A stretch of DNA of 32,115 bases from Poseidonocella sp. HB161398. GTDB taxonomy: Bacteria; Pseudomonadota; Alphaproteobacteria; Rhodobacterales; Rhodobacteraceae. The translations under genes were made by a program, and so were the position numbers. Below the pieces are notes generated by a model. It did no database searches and was not told the origin of the DNA. It worked only from the letters and a program-made list of their open reading frames with translations. Each line of letters begins with the position of its first letter. Positions within the stretch are counted from its first letter, which is position 1. Shown one piece after another: positions 13,837 to 22,455 of this stretch. Location of the stretch: positions 1 to 32,115 of the forward strand of contig NZ_VATA01000065.1 in NCBI RefSeq assembly GCF_005870025.1. The letters run 5' to 3'.

Positions 13837-14547
13837 TCAGGTCAGGTCGTAGCGGACCCGGGCCCGGCGCTTCGGCATCAGGCAGGCGACCTTGATCGCG
13901 TAGCGGTCGCCGTCGGTGGCAAGCCGGAGCAGCTCGGCCGCGATCGGCATGTCACGGTCGAAATTCTCGGCGAGCCAGTTGGCGGCCTCGCAGTCGAGAT
14001 AGCCGAGCTTGTGGTAGGTCGTCGTGCGGAACTGGCTGACGCTGGCGCCGACGAAGATCGTCCGGTCGTTCCGTCCGTCGCCGCCACGCTCGAGCTCGAC
14101 CTCGATGGTGCAGAGCTCTTCGACATAGTTGCGGGAAAGCGCGTGGATGAAGGCGCGGATATCCTCGGCGAATTCCGCCGTGCCGCGGATCCGCACCCAG
14201 CCATTGCCAAAGGTCCAGTTGACCCAGTCGCCGCGGGGCCGGTTCGGCGGCACCGAAACCTCCGTCCAGCGGCCGCCGGAGGCGGGCTCGCCCGGTTCCG
14301 GCCGCGGCCAGTCCTCTGCTTCGGAGACCTGAGAGAGAAGCAGCGCCGCCCGGCGTTCCGCCTCAGCCGCCCGCAGCTCTGCCTCGGCGGCCCGCATCTC
14401 GGCGCGCGCGATGCGCAGCGCGGCATTGCTCCGGTCGAGATCGGACTGCGGCTTCCTCGCCTGGGCGGCCCGCAGGATCACGCCAACGGCCAGCATCGCG
14501 ATCGCGCCCGCGAAGAAGGCCAGCGCGACGGCAAGGCGCGTCTCCAT
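13837..14547 (-). CDS. Membrane-anchored coiled-coil protein of unknown function
   Basis: A 236-residue protein. Residues 5-26 are one transmembrane segment. Residues 36-75 are an Ala/Glu/Arg-rich coiled coil with repeated RAAEAE units. Residues 78-107 are a Pro/Gly-rich linker, and residues 108-232 form a globular domain (NWTFGNGWVRIRGTAEF, then TIFVGASVSQFRTTTYHKLG) that I do not recognise. The topology suggests a globular domain held near the inner membrane by a helical stalk. ATG 14547 follows GGGAG at about nine bases. It stands alone between long gaps; a plus-strand frame across it is GC-driven. Confidence 0.65.
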   Translation of the reverse strand: METRLAVALAFFAGAIAMLAVGVILRAAQARKPQSDLDRSNAALRIARAEMRAAEAELRAAEAERRAALLLSQVSEAEDWPRPEPGEPASGGRWTEVSVPPNRPRGDWVNWTFGNGWVRIRGTAEFAEDIRAFIHALSRNYVEELCTIEVELERGGDGRNDRTIFVGASVSQFRTTTYHKLGYLDCEAANWLAENFDRDMPIAAELLRLATDGDRYAIKVACLMPKRRARVRYDLT

Positions 14548-14989
14548 TCATACACACTCCCAAACTGATTCCGCTGCTGAGGTACCTGAACACGGCCCGG
14601 CAGGGGCTGTCGACTGCGACAGGTATGCGCTCTTGGACGGAACGCCCGTTCTGCCCGCTTCTGCATCCCGCGATGTCGCGCTGCGCGAATTCCGGACATT
14701 TCTTAAACAACTATAGGTGGAGTTCCGGGCGCGTGCCGGGACGGTGCCCGTCCTCCCGCTTCGCGAGGGGGGGCGCCTGCTGCGGCCCGATGACGGCGCG
14801 GCGGCGTTCCGGGGCCCGGGGCCGTGGTTTTCCGGTGGCGGGAGGCTGGCCAGATGGGGGACCGGCAGGCCTCGACCGCTGGGCCGGAGACCGGTTCCGT
14901 GCGGGAGGTTGCGGAACACCCGCGGGACGGACCAATGGCACGCGGCACGGGAGATGGGTGACGGCCCGTGACCGGGGGACGTGCGGCGC
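14548..14989. other. 442-bp stretch without a recognisable gene
   Basis: The first 150 bases form the probable promoter and leader region of the minus-strand coiled-coil gene and are less GC-rich. The rest is very GC-rich, with overlapping open frames but no credible start or product. Confidence 0.45.
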
Positions 14990-15217
14990 TCAGCTCTGCT
15001 TCGGCGCCTTCGCGGTTTTCGAGACCTTGGCGGCTTTCGCGGTGCGGCGTGGCAGAAGGCGGAGGAGGTAGCGCCAGACCGGCACCGGCTCGGAACCGTC
15101 GAGCAGTTCCTGGTAGCGGCGGCGCCACTCCTCTTCCTCGATCTTTCCGGAAAGGTAGGCATCGCGCAGCTCGATGAGCTGCTGTCTCATCTTGGTGGTG
15201 TCGGCGATATCCAGCAT
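14990..15217 (-). CDS. Small helical protein, SHOCT-like
   Basis: A 75-residue protein. Residues 10-40 (LIELRDAYLSGKIEEEEWRR) form two short helices joined by a Gly-Lys-Ile turn followed by acidic residues, resembling the SHOCT oligomerisation motif. Residues 46-57 contain an amphipathic stretch (VWRYLLRLLPRR) and the tail is Lys/Ala-rich, suggesting membrane-surface or nucleic-acid contact. ATG 15217 has only a weak ribosome site; ATG 15190 is an alternative start. No neighbour is close enough to imply an operon. Confidence 0.5.
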   Translation of the reverse strand: MLDIADTTKMRQQLIELRDAYLSGKIEEEEWRRRYQELLDGSEPVPVWRYLLRLLPRRTAKAAKVSKTAKAPKQS

Positions 15218-15768
15218 CGGGCCACTCGCGTTGGCTTCGGGGGAACAGGTCGGCGGAGCGACGGGGCCGCGGGGCGGCCGCCGGGCATGACGCTATCACC
15301 AGAATGGTTGATGAGGAGTGACTGCGCGCCGCGACCGGGCCATGCGCGCGATTTCGCTCAGAAAATCTGCGTCTAGCGCGGCCGGGAAGCGCCCGCTCCA
15401 CCTGGGCGGGCATGGCCCGGCGGATTGGCGCTCCGCAGGTTGCGGCACGGGAGCGTCCCTTGGCCGGGGCTGCCTGTGCCAGTCGAATCAGGGACCCCTT
15501 GCGAGCCGCGGAGAGCACGGGACGGGGTTACGGAATGACGCCCCCGGCTCCGAGCGCGGCGGAGCTTCGCGGGCGGTTCTCTACGTGGCGGCCGGAAGCC
15601 GCCGGGGGATGGCCGTCCGGCGGGAATGGCGGGCCCGGCGAAAGCAGCGGGCCGAAGCTGTCCGGTCCGGATGACGGTCGCGGTGCCCTGGACGCGCCGA
15701 CCTTCTGCGGGGCGTCCTGCAATGACGGAAGGGACACGCGGTGGCACGCCGCGCGCGGGGGACGGGCG
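15218..15768. other. 551-bp stretch without a recognisable gene
   Basis: There are open frames on both strands, as expected for this base composition, with no credible start, domain or ribosome site. No tRNA, repeats or IS-like ends are seen. Confidence 0.45.
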
Positions 15769-16743
15769 TCAGCGCATCCAGAGCCCGGCGGCGCGCAGGC
15801 GGCTGCGGATCACGGCCTCGCTTGCGGGCAGGCGGTCGCGGCGGAAGAGCGCCCGCGCCGTCATCCCGTCGCCGCGGTAGAGCATGCGGTGGAAGGGCTT
15901 GTGGAGCTTCAGGTGCTTCTTCACCCGGTTGGGCGCGCAGAGCTCTGCAAGCATTGCGATGTCGGCCTCGGGGGCGGTGGCGTAGAAGAGCGGCAGCACC
16001 CGGTAGTGGCGGAGCGGCGCGCCGTCGAGCGGCAGGACGGGGCGGCCGCCGCCGGTCCCCGCCAGTGCCAGCGGCAGGGCGATCTGGTCGAGCCAGGGGA
16101 TGAGCGCCTGCGCCGCGAGTTCGGGCGGCGGGTCGGCCCGGATGGCGGCGGCGGTTCCGCCCCAGAGGCGGCCGAAGCCCTGGGCGCAGGGCCCGTTCAC
16201 CCAGCCGGCATTGAGGTAGAGGTCGCGCCGCGGATGGCCCGGCGGATAGCGCAGGTCCAGCGTCGGGCCGCGGTCGAGCCCGAAGCGCGCGAAGAGCGCA
16301 TCCCAGATCGCGCTGCGGCCGGGGCCGTAGGGGGGCGGCTTCGGCCAGGTGTCGCGGACCCGGTCGGAGGCGGCGGGGGGCATGCCGGAGAGATCGGGCA
16401 GCGGGCCGAGGACCAGCATGTCGCTGTCGAGGAAGAGGAAGGGCCGGCCGGGGGGCATCGCCGCCAGCGCCTCCATCTTGTTGCCCTGCGGATAGGCGGC
16501 GCCGAAGAGGCGGCTGCCGAAGGGCAGGTGGCGGGCGCCCAGATCGAGGCAGGCGGCGCGCAGGCTGTCCGGCATCCGCGGATCGCCGCGCCAGAGCGGC
16601 CCGGGCTGCGGCTCCGCCAGCCAGACGGTTCCGGCAAAGCCCGGATCATGGGCGCGCAGCGAGGCCAGGCACAGGAGCGCCTCGTATCCGATCCGGCCCT
16701 TCTGGCCCACCAGCACCAGGTCCCGCGCCGCGGCGCCTGCCAT
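15769..16743 (-). CDS. Glycosyltransferase-like protein with DSD motif
   Basis: A 324-residue protein that starts LVLVGQKGRIGYEALLCLASL and has the nucleotide-sugar metal motif at 104-110 (FLDSDML, Asp106/Asp108), typical of GT-A fold transferases of the GT8-like type. GNKMEAL (87-93) and LYLNAGWVNG further on match the usual acceptor/donor contacts. There is no signal peptide. ATG 16743 is well supported by AGGAGGA five bases upstream. It is transcribed divergently from the ABC operon, with 165 bases between starts. Product and acceptor are unknown; a cell-surface glycan is plausible given the other transferase at 11223. Confidence 0.75.
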   Translation of the reverse strand: MAGAAARDLVLVGQKGRIGYEALLCLASLRAHDPGFAGTVWLAEPQPGPLWRGDPRMPDSLRAACLDLGARHLPFGSRLFGAAYPQGNKMEALAAMPPGRPFLFLDSDMLVLGPLPDLSGMPPAASDRVRDTWPKPPPYGPGRSAIWDALFARFGLDRGPTLDLRYPPGHPRRDLYLNAGWVNGPCAQGFGRLWGGTAAAIRADPPPELAAQALIPWLDQIALPLALAGTGGGRPVLPLDGAPLRHYRVLPLFYATAPEADIAMLAELCAPNRVKKHLKLHKPFHRMLYRGDGMTARALFRRDRLPASEAVIRSRLRAAGLWMR

Positions 16744-16827
16744 CCGATCCTCCTGTCCGCTGCGATCCAGGCTTATGCCCCAGCATGTTAACAAAGCCTC
16801 TCCTTGCGGCAGCACCCTCCGGCGCAG

Positions 16828-16857
16828 TTGACCGGCCGGGCTGCCTGCGCCTAGCCT
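16828..16857 (+). promoter_or_regulatory. Possible promoter of the ABC operon
   Basis: TTGACC (16828-16833) and TAGCCT (16852-16857) are 18 bases apart, about 50 bases before the binding-protein start, in the divergent gap. The -10 box is poor. Confidence 0.35.
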
Positions 16858-16908
16858 GAGCGAGGAGGACCGGTGCGGGAGAGCCGCGGCGGAACAGGGA
16901 GAGACAGC

Positions 16909-18078
16909 ATGAAAACGGGTTTCGCGGCCGGGCTCCTGGCCGGGCTGACGGCGACGACCGCCATGGCGGATATCACCATCGCCCATGTCTACGGCAAGAC
17001 CGGGCCGCTGGAGGCCTATGCAAAGCAGTCCCATGACGGGCTGATGCTGGGGCTGGAATACGCCACCGGCGGCACGATGGAGATCGATGGCGAGAAGATC
17101 GCGGTGATCGAGAAGGACACCCAGCTGAAGCCCGAGCTCGGCCGCGCGCTGCTGGAAGAGGCCTATGGCGACGACGGTGCCGATCTGGCGATCGGTCCGG
17201 TCAGCTCGGGCGTGGCGCTGGCGATGCTGCCCGTGGCGCAGGACTACGAGAAGATCCTGGTGGTGGAGCCTGCTGTCGCGGATTCGATCACCGGCGAGAA
17301 CTGGAACCGCTACATCTTCCGCACCGGGCGGAACTCCTCGCAGGATGCCATCGCCAATGCGATCGCGATCGGCGGCGAGGGGGTGAAGGTGGCGACCCTG
17401 GCGCAGGACTACGCCTTCGGCCGCGACGGCATCGCCGCCTTCCGCGAGGCGCTGGAGACCACCGGGGCCGAGATCGTCCACGAGGAGTACGTTCCCACCG
17501 ACACGACCGACTTCACCGCCGCGGCAGAGCGGATCTTCACCGCGATGGAGGGGACGGAGGGAGAGAAGAAGCTGTTCCTGCTCTGGGCGGGGGGCGGCAA
17601 CCCGATGGGCAAGATCAATGCGATGGAGCCCTCCCGCTTCGGCATCGAGATCGCCACCGGCGGGAACATCCTTGCCGCGCTGACCGCCTACAAGGAGCTG
17701 CCCGGGATGGAGGGGGCGACCTACTACTACTACGACATCCCGCAGAACCCGGTGAACGACTGGCTGGTGAAGACCCATGAGGAGCGCTTCGGCACGCCGC
17801 CGGATTTCTTCACTGCAGGCGGCATGGCGGCGGGGATCGCCGCGGTGGAGGCGATCCGCAAGGCGGGCTCCACCGACACCGAGGCGCTGATCGCGGCGAT
17901 GGAGGGCATGACCTGGGAGACCCCCAAGGGGCCGATGACCTTCCGCGCGGAAGATCACCAGGCGCTGCAGTCGATGTACCATTTCCGCATCAAGGTCGAT
18001 CCCGAGGTGGAATGGGGCATCCCGGAACTGGTACGCGAACTTGACACGGACGACCTTCCCGTGCCGATCCGTAACTGA
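16909..18078 (+). CDS. HAAT-family ABC transporter periplasmic binding protein
   Basis: A 389-residue protein. Residues 1-20 are a signal peptide cleaved after TTAMA, leaving DITIAHVYGKTGPLEAY, which fits a Leu/Ile/Val-type (Peripla_BP_6) binding protein. The conserved IGPVSSGVALAMLPVAQDY segment and the YIFRTGRNSSQDA region line the usual ligand cleft. It captures a small amphipathic solute (amino acid, amide or similar) in the periplasm; the actual ligand cannot be read. ATG 16909 follows GGGAGAG. It heads an operon with two ATPases and two permeases, 48 bases before the first ATPase gene. Confidence 0.92.
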   Translation: MKTGFAAGLLAGLTATTAMADITIAHVYGKTGPLEAYAKQSHDGLMLGLEYATGGTMEIDGEKIAVIEKDTQLKPELGRALLEEAYGDDGADLAIGPVSSGVALAMLPVAQDYEKILVVEPAVADSITGENWNRYIFRTGRNSSQDAIANAIAIGGEGVKVATLAQDYAFGRDGIAAFREALETTGAEIVHEEYVPTDTTDFTAAAERIFTAMEGTEGEKKLFLLWAGGGNPMGKINAMEPSRFGIEIATGGNILAALTAYKELPGMEGATYYYYDIPQNPVNDWLVKTHEERFGTPPDFFTAGGMAAGIAAVEAIRKAGSTDTEALIAAMEGMTWETPKGPMTFRAEDHQALQSMYHFRIKVDPEVEWGIPELVRELDTDDLPVPIRN

Positions 18079-18126
18079 ACCGTAGCCGGGCGCGCGGCGG
18101 GCGCGCCCCCCATCCCGGGACCGACC

Positions 18127-18906
18127 GTGCGCCGAGACGCCCAGAGTGCAGCCTTGCTCGAGACCCGCGACCTGACGGTGCGCTTCGGCGGCCATGTGGC
18201 GGTCGACGCGGTCAGCTGCGCCTTCCGCGCGGGCGAGCTGACGGCGATCGTCGGACCGAACGGGGCGGGGAAGACCACCTATTTCAACCTCGTCTCCGGC
18301 CAGATCCGCGCGAGCGCGGGGCGCGTGCTGCTCGACGGGCGCGATGTCACCCGGCTCGGCCCCTCGGCGCGGACGCGGCGCGGCATGGGGCGGGCCTTCC
18401 AGCTGACCAACCTCTTTCCCGGGCTCAGCGTGCTGGAGAATGTCCGCCTCGCCATGCAGGCGCGCGAGGGGCGCGGCTTCCGGATGTTTTCCCGCGCGCT
18501 GGGCGACTGGGAGCTGCTCGACGAGGCGGAACGGCTGCTGCAGCAGGTGCGGCTCCTGAGCCTTGCCGAGATGCCGGTGACGGCGCTGTCGCATGGCGAC
18601 CAGAGGAAGCTCGAGGTGGCGCTCCTGATGGCGCTGGAGCCGCGGGTCTTCATGTTCGACGAGCCCACTGCCGGGATGAGCGCCGACGAGGCGCCGCATG
18701 TGCTCGATCTGGTGGCGGGGCTGAAGGGGCAGGCGGGCCGGACGGTCCTGCTGGTCGAGCACAAGATGGACGTGATCCGCGAGCTGGCCGACAGGATCAT
18801 CGTGCTGCACAATGGCGCCCTGGTGGCGGACGGGCCGCCGGACGAGGTCATGGACTCCGAGATCGTGCGGGAGGTGTACATGGGACAGGCGCTCGACGAT
18901 GTCTGA
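18127..18906 (+). CDS. livG: LivG-type ABC transporter ATPase
   Basis: A 259-residue ATPase of the branched-chain/amide uptake (HAAT) type. Walker A GPNGAGKT is at 43-50, Q-loop FQLTNLFPGL at 91-100, signature LSHGD at 154-158, Walker B VFMFDEP at 174-180, and H-loop His212 in VEHKMD. The LivG-specific insert between Q-loop and signature is present. The start is GTG 18127 with a weak ribosome site. It overlaps the following gene by eight bases. Length and motifs are normal, so the unusual structure is confined to its partner. Confidence 0.92.
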   Translation: MRRDAQSAALLETRDLTVRFGGHVAVDAVSCAFRAGELTAIVGPNGAGKTTYFNLVSGQIRASAGRVLLDGRDVTRLGPSARTRRGMGRAFQLTNLFPGLSVLENVRLAMQAREGRGFRMFSRALGDWELLDEAERLLQQVRLLSLAEMPVTALSHGDQRKLEVALLMALEPRVFMFDEPTAGMSADEAPHVLDLVAGLKGQAGRTVLLVEHKMDVIRELADRIIVLHNGALVADGPPDEVMDSEIVREVYMGQALDDV

Positions 18907-21358
18907 CGGTGGCGAAGAGACGCCCGGCCCCGGGCACATGGCCGAGCGGCTGGCCCGCGCGATGGCCCGCGCCCGCGCAGCCGGCCGCGGAAAAGCGCCC
19001 GCGGCCCGGCGCAGTCCGGACGGAGGCTCCGCCGGACGGCTGCCCTCGCGCCCGCCGCCGCGCTTCTCTGCGGGTTCCCCGGCGCTGGGCCTCGGTCCCT
19101 ACCGCGCCGCGCCGGAGAACGTGCCTGAGAACGTGGCGGAGCACGGCCCGGCTGCGGAGTCGTCCGGGGGCCCGCCGCGTTCGCTTCCGCCCGCCCGCCG
19201 CCTGCAGCCGGGCCCGAGCGACCGCCTGCCGCCCCGCCCGTCGCCGCCCTCGGCCGAGGAGCTGCGCGAGTTGGGCATCGCGCCTCCTGCCGGAGGACCT
19301 GGGTCTCCGGCGGCGCGCGGAGACGGGCTCCAGGGCACCGGCCGCGACGAAGGCTCGACGGCAGGCGCGCCGCCCGGACGCAGCGGCCGCTTGCCCCCGA
19401 GGCCGCCCGCGGCCTCCGCCGAAGAGCTGCGCGAGCTGGGCATTGCTCCGGGCCTCCCGGATCCACAGTGGGGGCGCAGTGACCACGCGCCGTCCATGCC
19501 GTCCGCGGCCCATGGCGAGGCGCGTCGCGAACCGGGCAGCCATCCCGGGGGCGCGGATGCAGCGCAGCCCCGGCCGGACGGCATGGGTTCCCGGCCTCCG
19601 GCAGCTCCCTCGGATGCGCCTGGCGCGACCGGCGGGCAGCCGCCCTCCCGTCCCGGAGCGGATCGGGCGGGCAATGCGCTCGGCGCCCGAGATGTCCCGC
19701 CGCCGAAGCCCCCCGCTGCGGAAGGAGAGCGGTTTGCCGATCCGGGCCTTGGCGCGCCTGGGGAAGACGCTCCCGGCGCGTTGGACGGCGGGCACTCCCG
19801 GCCTCCGGCCGCGTCTGCGGAGGGACTGCGCAAGACCGGTGCCCAACCGCTGCCCGGGCAAGGATCGGCTCCGGAGGCCGATGCGGCGGGCCCCGGAACT
19901 GGATCCTTGCCGGGCTATCCCCGTGCGGCGAGGCGAGCCTTCGCCGCTCCGGACATGCGCGCGTCGGCAGACCGCTCGCGGGACGGCCAGGGGCAGGACC
20001 TGTCCTCCGGGTCTCCGGGTTTTCCGGTGGACGGGCCGGAGGGCCAGCCGCCCTTTGGACGAAGCTCGGAGCCTGCGGGCGATGCGGACGGCCCCTTCGA
20101 TGGCTTTCCGCCGGGACATGCCGGGGCGGACGGGGGGCGGTTCCCCAATCCGGGCACGCACTCGCCGAGGGGAGGCTTGTCGGATGGCCAGTGGTGCGAC
20201 CCGTCTCCGGGGTCCTCGGAGGACACGCCGGCAGTCCAGCTGCCGCTTGGCCAAGGCTCGCAGCCTGCAAGCGATGCGGGCGGCTCCGGTGATGGCGTCC
20301 CGACGGGAGTTTCCGGGAGGCCGGGAGAGATGTTTCCGGGGCCGGGCCTGACCCTGCCGGAGGGCGATGATCGGGCCGGGCGGCGGGACCGCCTGCCGCT
20401 GGGGCCGCCTGCGGCGTTGCAGGAAGAGCTGCGCGCGCCGGATCCCCATGTGCCGCCAGCTGCGGCGGCTGTGCCTGCTGGCGCGCAGGGCGGGGCTGCT
20501 GGTGGCGGGGACGGGTCCGCGCTATCCTCCCGAGGGGCGGGAGCACCGCCGCGGCGGCCGCTTTTCGCGCAGCCGCCGCCGGAGACGGGCGGACCGCGGG
20601 GGCATGGCGCGCGCGGGGCGGCAGGCGGGCACGGGCATCCGCCGCTCCTGTCGCTGGCCGGGGTGCATGCCGATATCGGCCGCTACAAGGTGCTGCAGGG
20701 CGTCGATCTCGACGTGCCCGCGGGCGAGGTCACGATGCTGCTCGGCCGCAACGGCGTCGGCAAGACCACGACGCTGCGCACGGTCATGGGGCTCTGGCGG
20801 GTGCGGGAGGGGCGCGTCGCCTTCGCCGGGCGCGAGCTGTCGCGGCTGGGACCGGCCGCCATCGCCCGGGCGGGGATCGGCTATGTCCCCGAGGACATGG
20901 GCATCTTCGGCGATCTCACGGTCGAGGAGAATATGCGCCTCGGCGCCCGGCGGCGGCGGATGCGGCCCGAGCGGCTCGACTGGCTCCTGGCGGCCTTCCC
21001 GGCGCTGGGGACCTTCTGGCACCGGCCTGCGGGGACGCTGTCGGGCGGGCAGAAGCAGATGCTGTCGCTGGCGCGGGTGATGGTCGAGCCGCGGCCGCTC
21101 TACCTGATCGACGAGCCGACCAAGGGGCTGGCCCCGGCCATCGTCTCGGTGCTGGTCGGCGCGCTGAAGCGGCTGAAATCGGAAGGGACGACGATCCTGA
21201 TGGTGGAACAGAATTTCGCGGCGGCGCGCGCGCTCGGCGACCATGCGGCGGTGATGGATGACGGCCGCACGGTCTGGAGCGGGCCGATGGCCGCGCTGGC
21301 GGAGGATGCCGCCTTGCGCGACCGGCTGATGGGGCTGCATCTGGAGGCGCGGCGATGA
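18899..21358 (+). CDS. livF: LivF-type ABC ATPase with a ~580-residue disordered repeat extension
   Basis: An 819-residue protein. Residues 582-819 are a standard-length LivF ATPase: Walker A GRNGVGKT (616-623), signature LSGGQKQ (714-720), Walker B LYLIDEP (734-740), H-loop MVEQNF. Residues 1-581 are Pro/Gly/Ala/Arg-rich with almost no hydrophobic core and no recognised domain; only 14-28 (AERLARAMARARAAG) looks like a firm helix. The extension contains degenerate repeats. It is in frame with the ATPase without a stop, and no usable start lies at the domain boundary. ATG 18899 overlaps livG by eight bases, and the 3' end overlaps livH by four, so the operon layout needs this frame. LivF proteins are normally about 235-250 residues. 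Confidence 0.85.
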   Translation: MSDGGEETPGPGHMAERLARAMARARAAGRGKAPAARRSPDGGSAGRLPSRPPPRFSAGSPALGLGPYRAAPENVPENVAEHGPAAESSGGPPRSLPPARRLQPGPSDRLPPRPSPPSAEELRELGIAPPAGGPGSPAARGDGLQGTGRDEGSTAGAPPGRSGRLPPRPPAASAEELRELGIAPGLPDPQWGRSDHAPSMPSAAHGEARREPGSHPGGADAAQPRPDGMGSRPPAAPSDAPGATGGQPPSRPGADRAGNALGARDVPPPKPPAAEGERFADPGLGAPGEDAPGALDGGHSRPPAASAEGLRKTGAQPLPGQGSAPEADAAGPGTGSLPGYPRAARRAFAAPDMRASADRSRDGQGQDLSSGSPGFPVDGPEGQPPFGRSSEPAGDADGPFDGFPPGHAGADGGRFPNPGTHSPRGGLSDGQWCDPSPGSSEDTPAVQLPLGQGSQPASDAGGSGDGVPTGVSGRPGEMFPGPGLTLPEGDDRAGRRDRLPLGPPAALQEELRAPDPHVPPAAAAVPAGAQGGAAGGGDGSALSSRGAGAPPRRPLFAQPPPETGGPRGHGARGAAGGHGHPPLLSLAGVHADIGRYKVLQGVDLDVPAGEVTMLLGRNGVGKTTTLRTVMGLWRVREGRVAFAGRELSRLGPAAIARAGIGYVPEDMGIFGDLTVEENMRLGARRRRMRPERLDWLLAAFPALGTFWHRPAGTLSGGQKQMLSLARVMVEPRPLYLIDEPTKGLAPAIVSVLVGALKRLKSEGTTILMVEQNFAAARALGDHAAVMDDGRTVWSGPMAALAEDAALRDRLMGLHLEARR
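19223..20432 (+). repeat. Degenerate protein-coding repeats inside the livF extension
   Basis: Two interleaved repeat types occur in the livF frame. Type A, RLPPRP(5)AEELRELGIAP-like, is at residues 109-129 and 164-184, with worn versions at 300-314 and 497-513. Type B starts QP or QL and runs about 40 residues with GxxxxP...DA...GxxxGxxPG...FPxPG, at residues 247, 316, 383 and 447 (spacing 69, 67, 64). Codons in the two good type A copies differ mostly at silent positions. Confidence 0.75.
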
Positions 21359-22455
21359 GCCAGGCGGCCGCCCCCGCGCATGCCCCCAGGATCGACCGCC
21401 CCGGCCTGCGCCAGAGGCTGGGCGCGGCGATGCCCTGGCTGCTGGTGCCGCTGGCGATCGCGGCGGGCTATCTGGCGATCTGGCTGCAGGCCTCCTGGCC
21501 GCTCCTGGCCGAGGCGGGCGGCGCCGGTTTCGCGCCCTTCGGCCTGCGGCTCTCCTCCTGGCTGACGCTGACCGTCTCGGGGCTGGCGATGGGGATGATG
21601 ATCTTCGTCATGGCCTCGGGGCTGACGCTGGTCTTCGGGCTGATGGACGTGATCAATTTCGGCCATGGCGCCTTCGTCTCGATCGGCGCCTTCGCCGGGA
21701 TCACGGTGCTGCTGGCCTTCCCGGGCCTTGCCGCGGCGCCCAGCCTGGGCGCCAACCTGGCGCTGGTCGGGCTGGCGGCGCTGGCGGCGATGGCCGTCAC
21801 GGGCGCGCTCGGCGCGGTGTTCGAGCGGGTCATCATCCGCCCGGTCTACGGCGCGCATCTCAAGCAGATCCTCGTCACCATGGGCGGGCTGATCGTGGCC
21901 GAGCAGGCGATCCATGTCGTCTGGGGCCCGGCCGAGATCTTCGTCTCCCGCCCCGAGATGCTGAAGGGCGCGCTGACCTTCCACGGCGCGGCGATCGAGA
22001 CCTACCGGCTGATGGCGGTCGGCGTCGGGCTGGCGATCTTCCTCGCCATCCGCCTGGTGCTGCGCCACACCACGATCGGGCTGATCGTGCGGGCGGGGGT
22101 GCAGAATTCCGAGATGGTCGAGGCGCTCGGCTACCGGCTGCGGCTGGTCTTCGTCGGCGTCTTCGTCGCGGGCTCGGCGCTGGCCGGGCTCGGCGGGGTG
22201 ATGTGGGGGCTCTACCAGGAGGTGGTCACCGCCTCGATGGGGGCCGAGATCATGGTGCTTGTCTTCATCGTCGTCATCATCGGCGGGCTCGGCTCGGTCG
22301 AGGGCTGCTTCCTCGGCGCGCTGCTGGTCGGGCTGACGCAGAACTACGTGGCCTTCCTCGAGCCCAAGGCGGCGCTGGTCAGCGACATCGCGCTGATGGT
22401 GGCGATCCTGATGTGGCGCCCCGAGGGGATGATGCCCGCCGGAGCCCGGCGATGA
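21355..22455 (+). CDS. livH: LivH-type ABC transporter permease
   Basis: A 366-residue inner-membrane permease of the HAAT family with about nine hydrophobic segments after a polar N-terminus of 25 residues. The family stretch is LVFGLMDVINFGHGAFVSIGAFAG, near residues 91-114. The cytoplasmic coupling loop (TTIGLIVRAGVQNSEMVEALGY) and the GGLGSVEGCFLGALLVGL segment near the end are also typical. It is somewhat longer than most LivH proteins because of an extra first helix. ATG 21355 lies in an ATGA overlap with livF, and its own stop overlaps livM in the same way. Confidence 0.93.
   Translation: MSQAAAPAHAPRIDRPGLRQRLGAAMPWLLVPLAIAAGYLAIWLQASWPLLAEAGGAGFAPFGLRLSSWLTLTVSGLAMGMMIFVMASGLTLVFGLMDVINFGHGAFVSIGAFAGITVLLAFPGLAAAPSLGANLALVGLAALAAMAVTGALGAVFERVIIRPVYGAHLKQILVTMGGLIVAEQAIHVVWGPAEIFVSRPEMLKGALTFHGAAIETYRLMAVGVGLAIFLAIRLVLRHTTIGLIVRAGVQNSEMVEALGYRLRLVFVGVFVAGSALAGLGGVMWGLYQEVVTASMGAEIMVLVFIVVIIGGLGSVEGCFLGALLVGLTQNYVAFLEPKAALVSDIALMVAILMWRPEGMMPAGARR

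Noticed and set aside
13330-14568. A 412-codon plus-strand frame across the intergenic gap and the coiled-coil gene
   Set aside because: There is no ribosome site or domain; its second half is antisense to the better-supported minus-strand membrane protein.
15769-18939. A 1056-codon minus-strand open frame spanning the glycosyltransferase, binding protein and livG
   Set aside because: Only its last 325 codons form a real gene (start 16743 with AGGAGGA). The rest is antisense to well-supported plus-strand genes and has GC-driven low-complexity translation.
18909-20351. Alternative plus-strand frame of 480 codons in the livF extension
   Set aside because: It is Arg-rich, does not continue into the ATPase, and the silent differences between repeat copies in the livF frame become amino-acid changes here.
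18279-20546. Minus-strand frames of 533 and 755 codons opposite livG and the livF extension
   Set aside because: They run opposite an operon with overlapping starts and stops, encode Arg/Pro-rich nonsense, and the repeats are conserved at amino-acid level only in the plus livF frame.
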